A stretch of DNA of 64,000 nt from Comamonadaceae bacterium OH2545_COT-014 (GTDB lineage: Bacteria; Pseudomonadota; Gammaproteobacteria; Burkholderiales; Burkholderiaceae_C), in assembly GCA_003859965.1 (NCBI GenBank), contig RQYR01000004.1, positions 80,811 to 144,810 of the forward strand. Reading direction: 5' to 3'. How positions within the stretch are numbered: the stretch's first letter is position 1; every line of letters begins with the position of its first letter. The translations under genes were made by a program, and so were the position numbers. Below, piece after piece: positions 41,496 through 50,733 of the stretch. The notes below the pieces were generated by a model. That model did not search any database, was not told the origin of the DNA, and was given only the letters and a program-made list of their open reading frames with translations.

Positions 41496-43098
41496 CGGGG
41501 GTTTCGTCGCCGGCGCTGCCGGGCGGCGTGATGCCCAGGCGCGACATGCGGTAACGGATTTGCCGCAGGTTCAAACCCAGGCGGGCCGCGGCGGCCGTGC
41601 GGTTGAAGCCGGTTTCATGGAGGGCGCGCACCAGCACGGCGCGCTCCTGCTGGTCAAGCCAGGCCTCCAGGTTGTCAGGCAGGGGGGCGTCTGGCGCGGG
41701 CAGGGAAGGCGCGGCGGGCGGCGGGCTGTCGCCTGGCGGTGTCTGCGCGGCGGCCTCCAAAGCGGCTGGCGCCGATACCGCTGGCGCAGCGGGCAAGGCG
41801 GGCGCGGCGGGCGCCGTGGCCCAGTCGGCGGAGGTTGCCGGGGCGCTGCCGCGTTCCACCACTTCGCCCAGCGCCACGGCGCGGTGCAGCAGGTTTTCCA
41901 GCTCGCGCACATTGCCTTCCAGCGGCTGGGCGGCAATGTCCTGCATGAGCGCCGGGGTCAGCGCCAGCGGCGGGCTGCCAGACTCGTGGGCGATGCGCGC
42001 CAGCAGCGCCTCGCACAGCGCGGGCAGGTCTTCGCGCCGCTCGCGCAGCGGAGGCACGGTGATTTCGATGACGTTCAGGCGGTAATACAGGTCTTGCCGG
42101 AAGCGGCCGGCCTGCACTTCGGCCGCCAGATCCTTGTGGGTGGCGCTGACGATGCGCACGTCCACCGGCTCTTCCTGTGTGGCGCCCAGCGGGCGCACGC
42201 GCCGCTCCTGAATGGCGCGCAGCAGCTTGGCCTGCATGGCCAGCGGCAAGTCGCCAATTTCGTCCAGAAACAGGGTGCCGCCCTGCGCTGCCTGGAAAAA
42301 GCCGTCGCGGTCTTGCGCCGCGCCGGTGTAGGAGCCTTTGCGCGCGCCGAAGAACTCGGCCTCCAGCAAGTTCTCGGGGATGGCGCCGCAGTTCACCGGC
42401 ACGAAAGGGCCGCTGGCGCGGTGGCTGCAGGCGTGCACGGCGCCCGCTACCAGCTCCTTGCCCGTGCCGGATTCGCCATGCACCAGCACCGGCGCCATGC
42501 TGCGCGCCACCTTGGCAATGCGCTGCTTGACGCCCTGCATGGCGGCGGATTGGCCCACCAAGCGCGCGAGCGCACCAGCGCCCGCCGAGTCCTCGCCAGC
42601 GGCCACGCACGGCGCGGATACGGGGGGCGTGGATACGGCGGGCGGCACGGGGGCTGGGTGCGCGGCGGGCGGCGTGGCCGGGGCGGGCGCGCTGGCGGGA
42701 GCGGGCCGGGCTGCCGGGCCGCTTTGCAGGGCCGAGGCCACCACGCTGCGCAGCTGCTTGGGGTCAACCGGCTTGGTCAGGTAGTCGAACGCGCCAGCCT
42801 TCAGCGCTTCGACCGCGTTTTCGGCCGAGCCGTAGGCGGTCACCATGATGCTGCGCTCGGGCCGCTGCGCGGCGGCCAGTTCGTGCAGCAGCGACAGGCC
42901 CACGCCGTCAGGCAGGCGCATGTCGGTAATCAGCACGTCGAATGCCGACGTGGCCAGCAGATCGCGCGCTTCGGCCAGCGAACCGGCCGCTTGCACCTGG
43001 TGGCCTTCGCGCAGCAGCGCCAGCTCGTACAGGGTGCGCAGGTCAGGCTCGTCATCCACGACCAGGATGCGGGCGGCTGGGGAGTGGGGCACGGTCAT
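41476..43098 (-). CDS. pilR: Sigma-54-dependent response regulator, PilR-like
   Basis: A 540-residue NtrC-family regulator. The receiver domain (1-120) has the Asp in VLITDMRLPDG. The AAA+ domain (about 190-415) has GESGTGKE, a GSYTGA loop in the place of GAFTGA, and LDEIGDLP. A Fis-type helix-turn-helix (about 490-525, RTAAAARLGLNLRQIRYRM) closes it. Between receiver and AAA+ is a 60-residue Ala/Pro linker. The neighbouring kinase is PilS-like, and together they would activate pilA transcription with sigma-54. The ATG 43098 follows a 94-bp gap to pilS. Confidence 0.87.
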   Translation of the reverse strand: MTVPHSPAARILVVDDEPDLRTLYELALLREGHQVQAAGSLAEARDLLATSAFDVLITDMRLPDGVGLSLLHELAAAQRPERSIMVTAYGSAENAVEALKAGAFDYLTKPVDPKQLRSVVASALQSGPAARPAPASAPAPATPPAAHPAPVPPAVSTPPVSAPCVAAGEDSAGAGALARLVGQSAAMQGVKQRIAKVARSMAPVLVHGESGTGKELVAGAVHACSHRASGPFVPVNCGAIPENLLEAEFFGARKGSYTGAAQDRDGFFQAAQGGTLFLDEIGDLPLAMQAKLLRAIQERRVRPLGATQEEPVDVRIVSATHKDLAAEVQAGRFRQDLYYRLNVIEITVPPLRERREDLPALCEALLARIAHESGSPPLALTPALMQDIAAQPLEGNVRELENLLHRAVALGEVVERGSAPATSADWATAPAAPALPAAPAVSAPAALEAAAQTPPGDSPPPAAPSLPAPDAPLPDNLEAWLDQQERAVLVRALHETGFNRTAAAARLGLNLRQIRYRMSRLGITPPGSAGDETPDASDAT

Positions 43099-43192
43099 GG
43101 CATTCAGATGCAGGGTGTCACGGGGATGGCGCCACGCGCCAGCAGCGCTGGCCGGGCCAGTGGCGAGGGGGGCGAAACAGCGGTCATCACGG

Positions 43193-44935
43193 TCATGAAA
43201 GAGAGGCTGTCTTTTGCAGGGTGACGAAAAACTCATTGCCCTCGGTGCAGGCGCCCTGGCGTTCGCGCGAAGTGCGCTCGTAGGCAATGGCGGCGGCGTG
43301 GCGCTCGCACAGCTCGCGGCAGATGTACAGGCCCAGGCCGCTGGAACGGCTTTCAGACGAGAAGAACGGCTCGAACAGGTGGCGCTGCACGGCAGGCTCC
43401 AGGGCGGCGGCATCGCTCCACACGGCCAGCCGCGCCTGGCCGCCCGGCAGCGACTGCGTGCTGACCTGAATGGCGCCTTCATCGCGCCCGGCATAGCGCA
43501 GCGCGTTGTCCAGCAGGTTGACGAGCACGCGGCGCAGGTGGTCGGTGGCAAAGCGCACCTGCACGCCGGGCGCTGCCAGCGTGATGCGCAAGGCGCCTTT
43601 GATGCCGTGCTGGCGCGCCCAGTCGGCGCAGATGGCGGCGGCTTCGTCATCCAGCGCCAGATGCTGGCGCTCGCCCGCGCCGCCGCCCTGGTGCTGCACG
43701 CGGGCGATGTCAAGCACGTCATCGACGATGCGGCCCAGGCGCTGCGCGTTTTGCGCCACCATGTCGGCCAGGCGGCGCTGCGCCGGTGCGTCCAGCTCTT
43801 CCAGCAAGAGCGCATTGGCCTGGCTGATGGCGGCCAGCGGGTTGCGGATTTCATGCGCCACGGCGGCCGACATGCGGCCCATGGCGGCCAGCTTTTCGGT
43901 GCGCACGCGCGCCTCCAGTTCGCGTAAATCCTGCATGAACAGCACGCACAACCCTTTGCCGCGCGCGCCGGGCGCGGGGGTGCGCTGCACGCGCACCTGT
44001 GCATGGCTGCGGGCGCGGCCACGGTGGTTCAGCGTGACTTCGGCGGTTTGCACTTCGTCACTGGCAAAGGCCTGGCGCACCAGGTCGGCCAGCGGCGTCC
44101 AGGCGGGCTCGTCGTCCAGGCTGAAGCGGTGCGGCGTCACCTCGTCGTCAGAGCCCAGCATCAGCCGGGCGGCCGGGTTGGCGGCGCGCACGGTGCGGGC
44201 CTCGTCCACCACCAGCACGCCTTCGGGCAGGTGCTCGATCACCAGGTCGTTCACCAGCGACTGCACCTGCGCCTCGGCGCGGCTGCGGTACGCCAGGTCT
44301 TCCTGGCGTGCCAGCCGCGCTGATAGCTGGCTGGTCAGCAAGGCGAGCAGAAACAGCCCGGTGCCGGTCAGGGCCGCCTGCGTGACGCTGGTCACTGAAT
44401 CGGTCCAGGCCAGCAGATTCACCCAGGCCGCGTGGCCCAGCAGCAGCAGCGTGGCGGCGGCGGCCACGCCCAGCGCCATGGCGCGGCTGCCCAGCATGGC
44501 AGTCATCAGCACGGGCAGCACGAATAGCGGGGTGTAGTTCACCGCGCCGGTCTGGCCCAGTTGCAGCAGCGTGAACATGGCCAGATCGATCCCCACCAGC
44601 CACAAGCCATGCCAGGGCATGCCCAGGGCGCGGCTGCGGGGCTTCAGCCACAGGCGTGCGGCCAGCGTCAGCAGCAGATACGCCATGCAGGCCCACGTCA
44701 GCCAGGCCGCCGGATAGCGCCCCATGCCGTAGGCCATGCCCTGCAGGGCCAGCAAGGCCACGGCCACCAGCAGGCGCGCCGACATGAAGGTTTGCCACAG
44801 GCGCGCAAAGCCGGCTTCGGCCGCCGGTGCCAGCGGGGGGGCGGCGCTGGCGGCGGGCGGCTGGGTGTCCAGCGTGGTCAGCCCGGCGTCATTCACCGGG
44901 AAAGCGGGGGCCTGGCTGCCGCTGTGCACAGGCAT
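43193..44935 (-). CDS. pilS: Sensor histidine kinase, PilS-like
   Basis: A 580-residue membrane kinase. About six membrane segments (about 45-220) are followed by a PAS-like domain (about 235-340), a HisKA domain with the phospho-His in AAVAHEIRNPLAA near 370 and a HATPase domain with LLDNALRYAG and SSGLGLYICRE. The topology is that of PilS, which monitors pilin in the membrane. It is 3 bp downstream of the PP0621-like gene and 94 bp upstream of pilR. The N-terminal 40 residues are Ala/Pro-rich. Confidence 0.85.
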   Translation of the reverse strand: MPVHSGSQAPAFPVNDAGLTTLDTQPPAASAAPPLAPAAEAGFARLWQTFMSARLLVAVALLALQGMAYGMGRYPAAWLTWACMAYLLLTLAARLWLKPRSRALGMPWHGLWLVGIDLAMFTLLQLGQTGAVNYTPLFVLPVLMTAMLGSRAMALGVAAAATLLLLGHAAWVNLLAWTDSVTSVTQAALTGTGLFLLALLTSQLSARLARQEDLAYRSRAEAQVQSLVNDLVIEHLPEGVLVVDEARTVRAANPAARLMLGSDDEVTPHRFSLDDEPAWTPLADLVRQAFASDEVQTAEVTLNHRGRARSHAQVRVQRTPAPGARGKGLCVLFMQDLRELEARVRTEKLAAMGRMSAAVAHEIRNPLAAISQANALLLEELDAPAQRRLADMVAQNAQRLGRIVDDVLDIARVQHQGGGAGERQHLALDDEAAAICADWARQHGIKGALRITLAAPGVQVRFATDHLRRVLVNLLDNALRYAGRDEGAIQVSTQSLPGGQARLAVWSDAAALEPAVQRHLFEPFFSSESRSSGLGLYICRELCERHAAAIAYERTSRERQGACTEGNEFFVTLQKTASLS

Positions 44936-44938
44936 GCC

Positions 44939-45178
44939 TCATGCGTGGCCGGTGTCGCCGGCCTGCGCCCGGTGCGCCGCGCTGCAATAAGCGCCGTGCG
45001 CGCCGTGGGCGGCCTCGCTTTCGGGCACATGCGTACCGCAAACGTGGCAGCGCAGCATGGTTTGCACGCGGGGCGGCGGCCGCACGGACGCGGCTTGCCG
45101 CGCCAGGCGACGGCCACGCCGCCACAGCCACACGCCGGCCAGCACGGCCAGCAGCACGATCAGCAGCTTGCCGCTCAT
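44939..45178 (-). CDS. Small PP0621-like protein with Cys motif
   Basis: A 79-residue protein. An N-terminal hydrophobic segment (about 3-18, LLIVLLAVLAGVWLWRR) anchors a short soluble part with CHVCGTHVPESEA and AYCSAAHR. The two CxxC/CxxxH-like elements look like a zinc ribbon. Such proteins are regularly found between ccsA and pilS homologues. It overlaps the ccsA-like gene by 4 bp (ATGA), so it is coupled with it. Function is unknown. Confidence 0.75.
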   Translation of the reverse strand: MSGKLLIVLLAVLAGVWLWRRGRRLARQAASVRPPPRVQTMLRCHVCGTHVPESEAAHGAHGAYCSAAHRAQAGDTGHA

Positions 45179-45984
45179 GCCGCGCGCCCCAGCAGCACTT
45201 CCATCACGAAGCGTGAGCCCACATAGGCCAGCAGCAGCAGCGCCGCGCCCGCGTACAGCACGCGCACCGCGCGCTTGCCGCGCCAGCCCAGGCGCCAGCG
45301 CCCCCACAGCAGCACGGCGAACGTGAGCCAGGACAGCAGCGCGAACATGCGCTTGTGGTCCCAGCGCCAGCCGGTGTAGAGACTGCCGTAGAGCTGCTCG
45401 CCAAACAGCGCCCCGGCCAGCAGCGTGGCCGACAGCGCCACGAAGCCGGCGGTGACCAGGCGGAACATGAGCCGTTCCAGCGTCAGCAGCGGCACGCCGC
45501 TGGCGTTGTCCGCGCCCTGGCGAAAGCGCTCTTCGGCGCGGGTCATGAGCCAGCCATGCGCCACGGCCGCGGCGAACAGACCGTAGGCGGCGATGCCCAG
45601 CGCCCAGTGCAATGGCAGCAGGGCCGAGTGCGTGGGCGGCAGCTTCTGCCCCGGAAACAGCAGCGCCAGCAGCACCGCCGCCGTGCCAAAGCCGGCCAGC
45701 GTCCAGCGCGTGCGCAACTGCGGCAGCGCCTGGCTTTCGACCACGTACACCGTCATCACCAGCCAGGCCGTGACCGACAGCGCCTGCGCAAAGCCAAAGC
45801 GCGGCCCCCCGTCGCCCAGCAGCGCCCAGGCCAGCACGGCGGCATGCAGGATCCAGGCCACCAGCAGCGCGGCGCGCGCGTGGCGCGCCCCCAGCGCCCG
45901 CCAAGCCAGCGCCGGCACGGCATAGGCCAGCGCCGCGCCCGCGCTGAGCAGGGCGGCCGCAGGGGTGGGGCTGGCTAAAATCAT
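45175..45984 (-). CDS. Cytochrome c assembly/CcsA-family inner membrane protein (YpjD-like)
   Basis: A 269-residue protein with eight membrane segments. The C-terminal half has PLHWALGIAAYGLFAAAVAHG and GSLYTGWRWDHKRMFALLSW, the His and Trp/Asp pattern of CcsA/CcmC-type haem-handling proteins. It is the YpjD type, common directly divergent from ffh in Burkholderiales. Whether it works in cytochrome c maturation is not proven. ATG 45984 is used; the longer frame crosses ffh. It overlaps the PP0621-like gene by 4 bp. Confidence 0.82.
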   Translation of the reverse strand: MILASPTPAAALLSAGAALAYAVPALAWRALGARHARAALLVAWILHAAVLAWALLGDGGPRFGFAQALSVTAWLVMTVYVVESQALPQLRTRWTLAGFGTAAVLLALLFPGQKLPPTHSALLPLHWALGIAAYGLFAAAVAHGWLMTRAEERFRQGADNASGVPLLTLERLMFRLVTAGFVALSATLLAGALFGEQLYGSLYTGWRWDHKRMFALLSWLTFAVLLWGRWRLGWRGKRAVRVLYAGAALLLLAYVGSRFVMEVLLGRAA

Positions 45985-46174
45985 GCGGCCAAGTTTAGCG
46001 GCTTGGTGGTCGGGCAGCCCGCCTGGCGTGGCGGGCGAGGGCGCACCGCCGCTTGCCATGCCGCACGGCTTGCCGCACGCGTGGCAAGTCCTCAATGCGC
46101 CTGGCGGCGGACGGCTTCGTCGCCCTCTCTTTCCAGGCCGCGTTTTCCGCTTCTTTTTCTGCTTTTTTTCCCGC

Positions 46175-47590
46175 ATGGCTTCCGCTCTTACCGAAAAACT
46201 CTCGCGCCTGGTCAAGCAGATGAGCGGCCAGGCCCGCATCACCGAAAGCAACGTGGCCGACATGCTGCGCGAAGTGCGCATGGCGCTGCTGGAGGCCGAC
46301 GTGGCCCTGCCCGTGGTGCGCGACTTCGTCGCCCGCGTGAAGGAAAAGGCCATGGGCCAGGAGGTGCTGGGCAGCCTCAAGCCCGGCCAGGCGCTGGTGG
46401 GCATCGTCAACCGCGAGTTGGCCGCCACCATGGGTGAGGGCGTGTCCGACCTGAACCTGGCCGCGCAGCCGCCCGCCGTGATCCTGATGGCCGGCCTGCA
46501 AGGCGCGGGCAAGACCACCACCTGCGCCAAGCTGGCGCGCCACCTGGTGCAAAGGCGCAAGAAGAAGGTGCTCACCGTCTCGGGCGACGTGTACCGGCCT
46601 GCGGCCATCGAGCAGCTCAAGACCGTCACCGCCCAGGCCGGGGCCGACTGGTTCCCCTCCAGCCCCGACCAAAAGCCGCTGGACATTGCCCGCGCCGCGC
46701 TGGACCACGCGAAAAAGCAGTATTACGACGTGCTCATCGTCGATACCGCAGGCCGCCTGGCCATTGACGAGGCGCTGATGCAGGAAATCAAGACCCTGCA
46801 CGCCGCGCTGAATCCGGTGGAAACCCTGTTCGTGGTCGATGCCATGCAGGGCCAGGACGCGGCCAACACCGCCAAGGCCTTCAAGGAGGCGCTGCCGCTC
46901 ACCGGCATCGTGCTGACCAAGATGGACGGCGACTCGCGCGGCGGCGCGGCGCTGTCGGTGCGGCAGATCACCGGCGCGCCCATCAAGTTCGCCGGCGTGA
47001 GCGAGAAGATCGACGGGCTGGAAGTGTTCGATGCCGAACGCCATGCCGGCCGCATCCTGGGCATGGGCGACATCGTGGCCCTGGTCGAGCAGGTGGCCGA
47101 AGGCGTGGACCTGGCCGCCGCCCAGAAGCTGGCCGAGAAGGTGAAAAAGGGCGACGGCTTTGATTTGCAGGACTTCCTCGGCCAGCTCCAGCAAATGAAG
47201 CAAATGGGCGGCCTGGGCGGCTTCATCGACAAGCTGCCCACCGAAATCGCCGGCAAGGCCACCGAGGCCGACCTCTCCCGCGCCGAAAAAGACATCCGCC
47301 GCAAGGAAGGCATCATCAACAGCATGACGCCCGAGGAGCGCCGCAAGCCCGAGCTGCTCAAGGCCAGCCGCAAGCGCCGCATCGCTGCCGGCGCCGGCGT
47401 GCAGGTGCAGGAAGTCAACCGCCTGCTCAAGGAATTCGAGCAGATGCAGGGCATGATGAAACAGTTCAAAGGCGGCGGCCTGATGAAGATGGTGCGCCGC
47501 ATGGGCGGCATGAAGGGGCTGGGCAAGCTCATGGGCGGCATGGGCGGCGGCATGCCCCCGCTGCCGCCGGGCGGCAAGCTGCCTTTCTGA
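46175..47590 (+). CDS. ffh: Signal recognition particle GTPase
   Basis: A 471-residue SRP54 homologue that with 4.5S RNA targets membrane proteins to the FtsY receptor. It has the N-domain (1-90), GTPase motifs G1 GLQGAGKTTT, G3 DTAGR, and G4 TKMDGDSRGG, and a Met-rich M-domain (about 300-471) with FEQMQGMMKQF and a Gly/Met-rich end MGGMGGGMPPLPPGG. ATG 46175 is chosen because the family starts MxxxLTEKLSRLVK. It is divergent from the ccsA-like gene and 54 bp upstream of the phosphatase gene. The 4.5S RNA gene is not in the window. Confidence 0.97.
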   Translation: MASALTEKLSRLVKQMSGQARITESNVADMLREVRMALLEADVALPVVRDFVARVKEKAMGQEVLGSLKPGQALVGIVNRELAATMGEGVSDLNLAAQPPAVILMAGLQGAGKTTTCAKLARHLVQRRKKKVLTVSGDVYRPAAIEQLKTVTAQAGADWFPSSPDQKPLDIARAALDHAKKQYYDVLIVDTAGRLAIDEALMQEIKTLHAALNPVETLFVVDAMQGQDAANTAKAFKEALPLTGIVLTKMDGDSRGGAALSVRQITGAPIKFAGVSEKIDGLEVFDAERHAGRILGMGDIVALVEQVAEGVDLAAAQKLAEKVKKGDGFDLQDFLGQLQQMKQMGGLGGFIDKLPTEIAGKATEADLSRAEKDIRRKEGIINSMTPEERRKPELLKASRKRRIAAGAGVQVQEVNRLLKEFEQMQGMMKQFKGGGLMKMVRRMGGMKGLGKLMGGMGGGMPPLPPGGKLPF

Positions 47591-47641
47591 TGGAGTGCCG
47601 CATAAAAAACGGCCTTCAGGCACGCCCCGTCTGCCTAAGCA

Positions 47642-47658
47642 GCTATGAAAAATGAAGC
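47642..47658 (+). repeat. 17-bp A-rich element, copy 4
   Basis: GCTATGAAAAATGAAGC. Its ATG at 47645 is the start codon of the following phosphatase gene. Confidence 0.6.
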
Positions 47659-48181
47659 AATCAAGCCCGGGCCGGCATTGATCCACCTGACGCCCGGCCA
47701 GACCGTGCGCGTGCTCATGGTCTGCATGGGAAACATCTGCCGCAGCCCCACCGCGCATGGCGTGCTGCAACAGCGGGTGGACGAGGCCGGACTGACCGGC
47801 CGCATCCGCGTGGACTCGGCCGGCACCCACGGCTACCACGCAGGCGAGCCGCCCGACGACCGCGCCCAGGCCCACGCCGCCCGGCGCGGCTATGACCTGA
47901 GCCGCCAGCGCGCCCGGCAACTGCTCGCGCGCGACTTCCTGGATTTCGACCTGGTGCTAGTGATGGACGCCGCCAACGAGCGCGCTGCGCGCGCCTTGTG
48001 CCCGCCCGGCCAGCAGCACAAGCTGCACCGCCTCACGGCCTTCTGCACCCGCCATGCCGCGCACGAAGTGCCCGACCCCTACTACGGCGGCGCCGATGGC
48101 TTCGAGCAAGTGCTGGACCTGGTGGAGGACGCCTGCGCTGGCCTGCTGCAACAGATTCGGCAGGCTGCGCCGAGCGCCTGA
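47645..48181 (+). CDS. Low-molecular-weight protein-tyrosine phosphatase
   Basis: A 178-residue LMW-PTP. The catalytic P-loop is VCMGNICRSPTA with the Cys-x5-Arg-Ser signature, and the general-acid loop is VPDPYYGG with Asp. Family members dephosphorylate tyrosine residues on enzymes or arsenate-like substrates. It starts in a 17-bp repeat element, which provides the ATG and the first five residues MKNEA; the protein core begins at about residue 20 (QTVRVLMVC). An internal start is conceivable but no better candidate is evident. It lies 54 bp after ffh. Confidence 0.92.
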   Translation: MKNEAIKPGPALIHLTPGQTVRVLMVCMGNICRSPTAHGVLQQRVDEAGLTGRIRVDSAGTHGYHAGEPPDDRAQAHAARRGYDLSRQRARQLLARDFLDFDLVLVMDAANERAARALCPPGQQHKLHRLTAFCTRHAAHEVPDPYYGGADGFEQVLDLVEDACAGLLQQIRQAAPSA

Positions 48182-48316
48182 GTTAGTGGCCGGGGCAGGC
48201 GGTCTGTGCGGCCCGCAAATCGCCTGATCGGGAAACGGGCGCGCCCGCCCGGGCCAGTGGTGTGGGGGCCATACTTTGCCGCGCCGCCGTGGCCCCGCTT
48301 GGTTGTTTGGGCATGC

Positions 48317-49465
48317 TCAGGGCGAGCCGCGGGGCGCGGAGGCGGTGCCCGCCGTAGCCGCGGGGCTGGGGAGCGGCGGGCTGGCGGCCAGCTCGCGGTA
48401 GAGGTAGCGCAGGGCATCGCTCATGGCCGTGAACATCACGGTGCCGTGGGTTTCGCCCGGATATTCATGAAACTCTGCCGCCAGCCCCGGCGCTTGCAGC
48501 GCCTGCAGGCGTTCGGCCAGCGCGCGGGCCTGGCTGACCATGCCGCGCGCCTGCAGCTGTTGCTGGCGCTGCGGATTGGGTGGCAGGCGGGGGCTCATCT
48601 TTTCTTCCAGCTCCGCTGCCGTGATGCGGACGCGCAGTGGCTCGCCCTTGAGGGCGGGCAGGCGCTCAGTGGCAAAGGCTTTCTCGTCTTGCAGGATGCG
48701 CCGCCCGTTCCACCAGATCGACGGGCTGGAGATCAGGTGGTAGCGGTAGGCGCCCGGGTGGTTCAGCAGCGCGTGCAGCGCGAACAAACCGCCGTAGGAG
48801 TGGCCCAGAATGGCCTGCTGCTGTGCGTTGACGGGCAGGGTGCGGGCGATTTCAGGCTTGAGTTCTTCCTCGATGAAGCGGTGAAAGCGCGCCGCGCCGC
48901 CAAAGCGCTGGCTTAGCCGGTCGCCTGTGTGCGCGTAATCGTCCGAAGGCGGCGTCAAGTCCTCGGCGCGGGCGTGCAGGTCCAGCAATGCCCCGCCGGG
49001 GTAGCCAATGCCCACCACCGCCAGCGGCTGCGCGCCCGTTTCCGCCGCGCGGTACTGCCAAGCCTGGGCCAGCAGCGCCAGCACCGGGAACATGGCATCG
49101 CCATCCAGCACATACACCACCGGGTAGCCGCCCGGCGGCGCCTTGCCGCTGGTGGCGATCTGGATGCGGTAGGGGCGCCCGGTGATTTGGCTGTGCATGA
49201 CGCGCTCGCGCGCGCCCACCAGCGTGGCGGCTTGCCAGCTGGAAGCGGCTGGCAAGGGCGCGGAAGCGGCGGCGGCCTGGCCTGGTGCGCTGGCATTCGC
49301 CATGGGAGCTGGCGCGGGCGCTTGCGCCCAGGCGGGTGCTGCGGCCAGGGCACACAACGCCCATGCGGCGGCCCGCCGGGCAGAGAAGCCGCGTGCATGA
49401 CATGCTTGGCGCGTGTGGTGATGCCCGGAAGGGAATGGGGCCTGTGAGAAAGAAATGAATGCCAT
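48317..49465 (-). CDS. Putative alpha/beta-hydrolase esterase (siderophore-esterase-like)
   Basis: A 382-residue exported hydrolase of the putative esterase family (PF00756, esterase D / Fes / IroE-like). An N-terminal signal (about residues 25-48, ending APAWA) is followed by an Ala/Pro linker. The nucleophile is Ser in GHSYGGLFALHALL, the acid may be in the LPPNP region, and His is in ETHGTVMF. VYVLDGDAMFPVLALL and SPSIWWNGR are family motifs. It may hydrolyse siderophore or acyl esters, with no adjacent siderophore genes. ATG 49465 is used. It is convergent with the phosphatase gene. Confidence 0.8.
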   Translation of the reverse strand: MAFISFSQAPFPSGHHHTRQACHARGFSARRAAAWALCALAAAPAWAQAPAPAPMANASAPGQAAAASAPLPAASSWQAATLVGARERVMHSQITGRPYRIQIATSGKAPPGGYPVVYVLDGDAMFPVLALLAQAWQYRAAETGAQPLAVVGIGYPGGALLDLHARAEDLTPPSDDYAHTGDRLSQRFGGAARFHRFIEEELKPEIARTLPVNAQQQAILGHSYGGLFALHALLNHPGAYRYHLISSPSIWWNGRRILQDEKAFATERLPALKGEPLRVRITAAELEEKMSPRLPPNPQRQQQLQARGMVSQARALAERLQALQAPGLAAEFHEYPGETHGTVMFTAMSDALRYLYRELAASPPLPSPAATAGTASAPRGSP

Positions 49466-49637
49466 GAGGGTCGGTTCACCACGTCCGTGCATGACGGGCA
49501 GGGGCGTGCAAAAAGCGCGCAGTGTGGCACGGTGACACGGCCCACCCGGAGATGGCCCTGCCACTCGCAAGGGCAAACGGCGGGTGGGTCGCCGGGTGGC
49601 CCGGCCAGCAAGCCCCCCTGCCCGCTTTCGTGCCCAA

Positions 49638-50612
49638 TCAGCGGGCCGGAGAGGCCCAAGCGCGCGCAGGCGTTGGCGGAGAGGCCGGCCATGCAAGGCA
49701 GCGGCCTTGCCGTGCCATTTGTTCGAAGCCGGCGGCCAGGGCATCCAGCACTTGCCGCACGGCGGGGCGCATGCCGCGCCGGGTGGCAAAGGCGGCCTGA
49801 ACCTGCCCGGCAGGGGGTGCCCAGCCCGGCAGCAGTTCCAGCAAGTCGCCGCGTGCCAGCGCTTCGAAGGCCAGCAGGCGCGGCAGCACGGCGCAGCCCA
49901 CGCCTGCGCGGGCGGCGCACAGCAGGGCGGCCATGTCATCCACCATCAGGCGCGGGCGGTGCGGCAGCGTCACGGTTTCGCCGTCCGGGCCGTGCAGCGT
50001 CCACACCGCGTCGTCAGGCAAGGCGCCCATGCCCAGTGTGGGCAGGTGCAGCAGGTCGTGTGGCGTGGCAGGCGGGGCGGCGCTGGTGAGCAGGGCGGGG
50101 GCGGCCACCAGCAGATGGGGGCTGAGCGCCAGCGGTTTCACGGTTTCTTCAGCCGGCAGCAAGGTGCCGGGCGTGCGCACGCGCAGCGCCAGGTCCACGC
50201 CGCCTTCCCACACGTCCACCGGGCGGTTGGTGGCCTGCACTTGCAGGCTGATTTGCGGCCAGGCGTTGAGCAGGTGCGCCAGCATGTCGCCCACCGCGGC
50301 GTGCAGCAGCGCGGGCGGGCAAGCCAGGCGAACGGTGCCGCGCGGTGCGCCAGATTGTTCGGCCACCAGGGCTTCGGCGGCCTGGGCCTCGGCCAGCATG
50401 GCGTGGCAGTGGCGCAAAAAGGCCGCGCCCGTTTCCGTGATGGCGAAGCGGCGCGTGGTGCGGTGCAGCAAGCGCACGCCCAGGCGTGCTTCCAGCAAGG
50501 CCACGCGGCGGCTCAGTTTGGATTTGGGCAGCCCCAGAACCCGGCTGGCCGGGGCAAAGCCGCCGTGGTCGGCCACGGCGGCGAAATAAGCGAGGTCATT
50601 TAAGTCTTGCAT
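49638..50612 (-). CDS. LysR-family transcriptional regulator
   Basis: A 324-residue LysR regulator. The winged helix-turn-helix (about 1-65) contains SRVLGLPKSKLSRRVALLE and GVRLLHRTTRR. The effector domain (about 90-300) shows the usual two-lobe pattern. It is divergent from the pirin gene across a 121-bp spacer, the standard arrangement for such regulators, so it probably controls pirin. A GTTC-N8-GAAC sequence at 50621-50636 lies 8 bp ahead of its own start and may be part of the operator. The C-terminus is basic. Confidence 0.88.
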   Translation of the reverse strand: MQDLNDLAYFAAVADHGGFAPASRVLGLPKSKLSRRVALLEARLGVRLLHRTTRRFAITETGAAFLRHCHAMLAEAQAAEALVAEQSGAPRGTVRLACPPALLHAAVGDMLAHLLNAWPQISLQVQATNRPVDVWEGGVDLALRVRTPGTLLPAEETVKPLALSPHLLVAAPALLTSAAPPATPHDLLHLPTLGMGALPDDAVWTLHGPDGETVTLPHRPRLMVDDMAALLCAARAGVGCAVLPRLLAFEALARGDLLELLPGWAPPAGQVQAAFATRRGMRPAVRQVLDALAAGFEQMARQGRCLAWPASPPTPARAWASPAR

Positions 50613-50733
50613 GGCTTATTGTTCTTTTTTTGGAACGATGTGGACTGAATTACAGCCTTTGATCCTTGATCGTTGCGCCATAACATTCAATCAACGCCGA
50701 TTGCGAGGCGGTTTTTTTGAAAAGGAGCTTTCC

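Noticed and set aside
50621..50636. GTTC-N8-GAAC as a firm LysR operator
   Set aside because: The half-sites are only 4 bp and the spacing is not the classical T-N11-A. It is mentioned under the LysR gene but not listed as a site.
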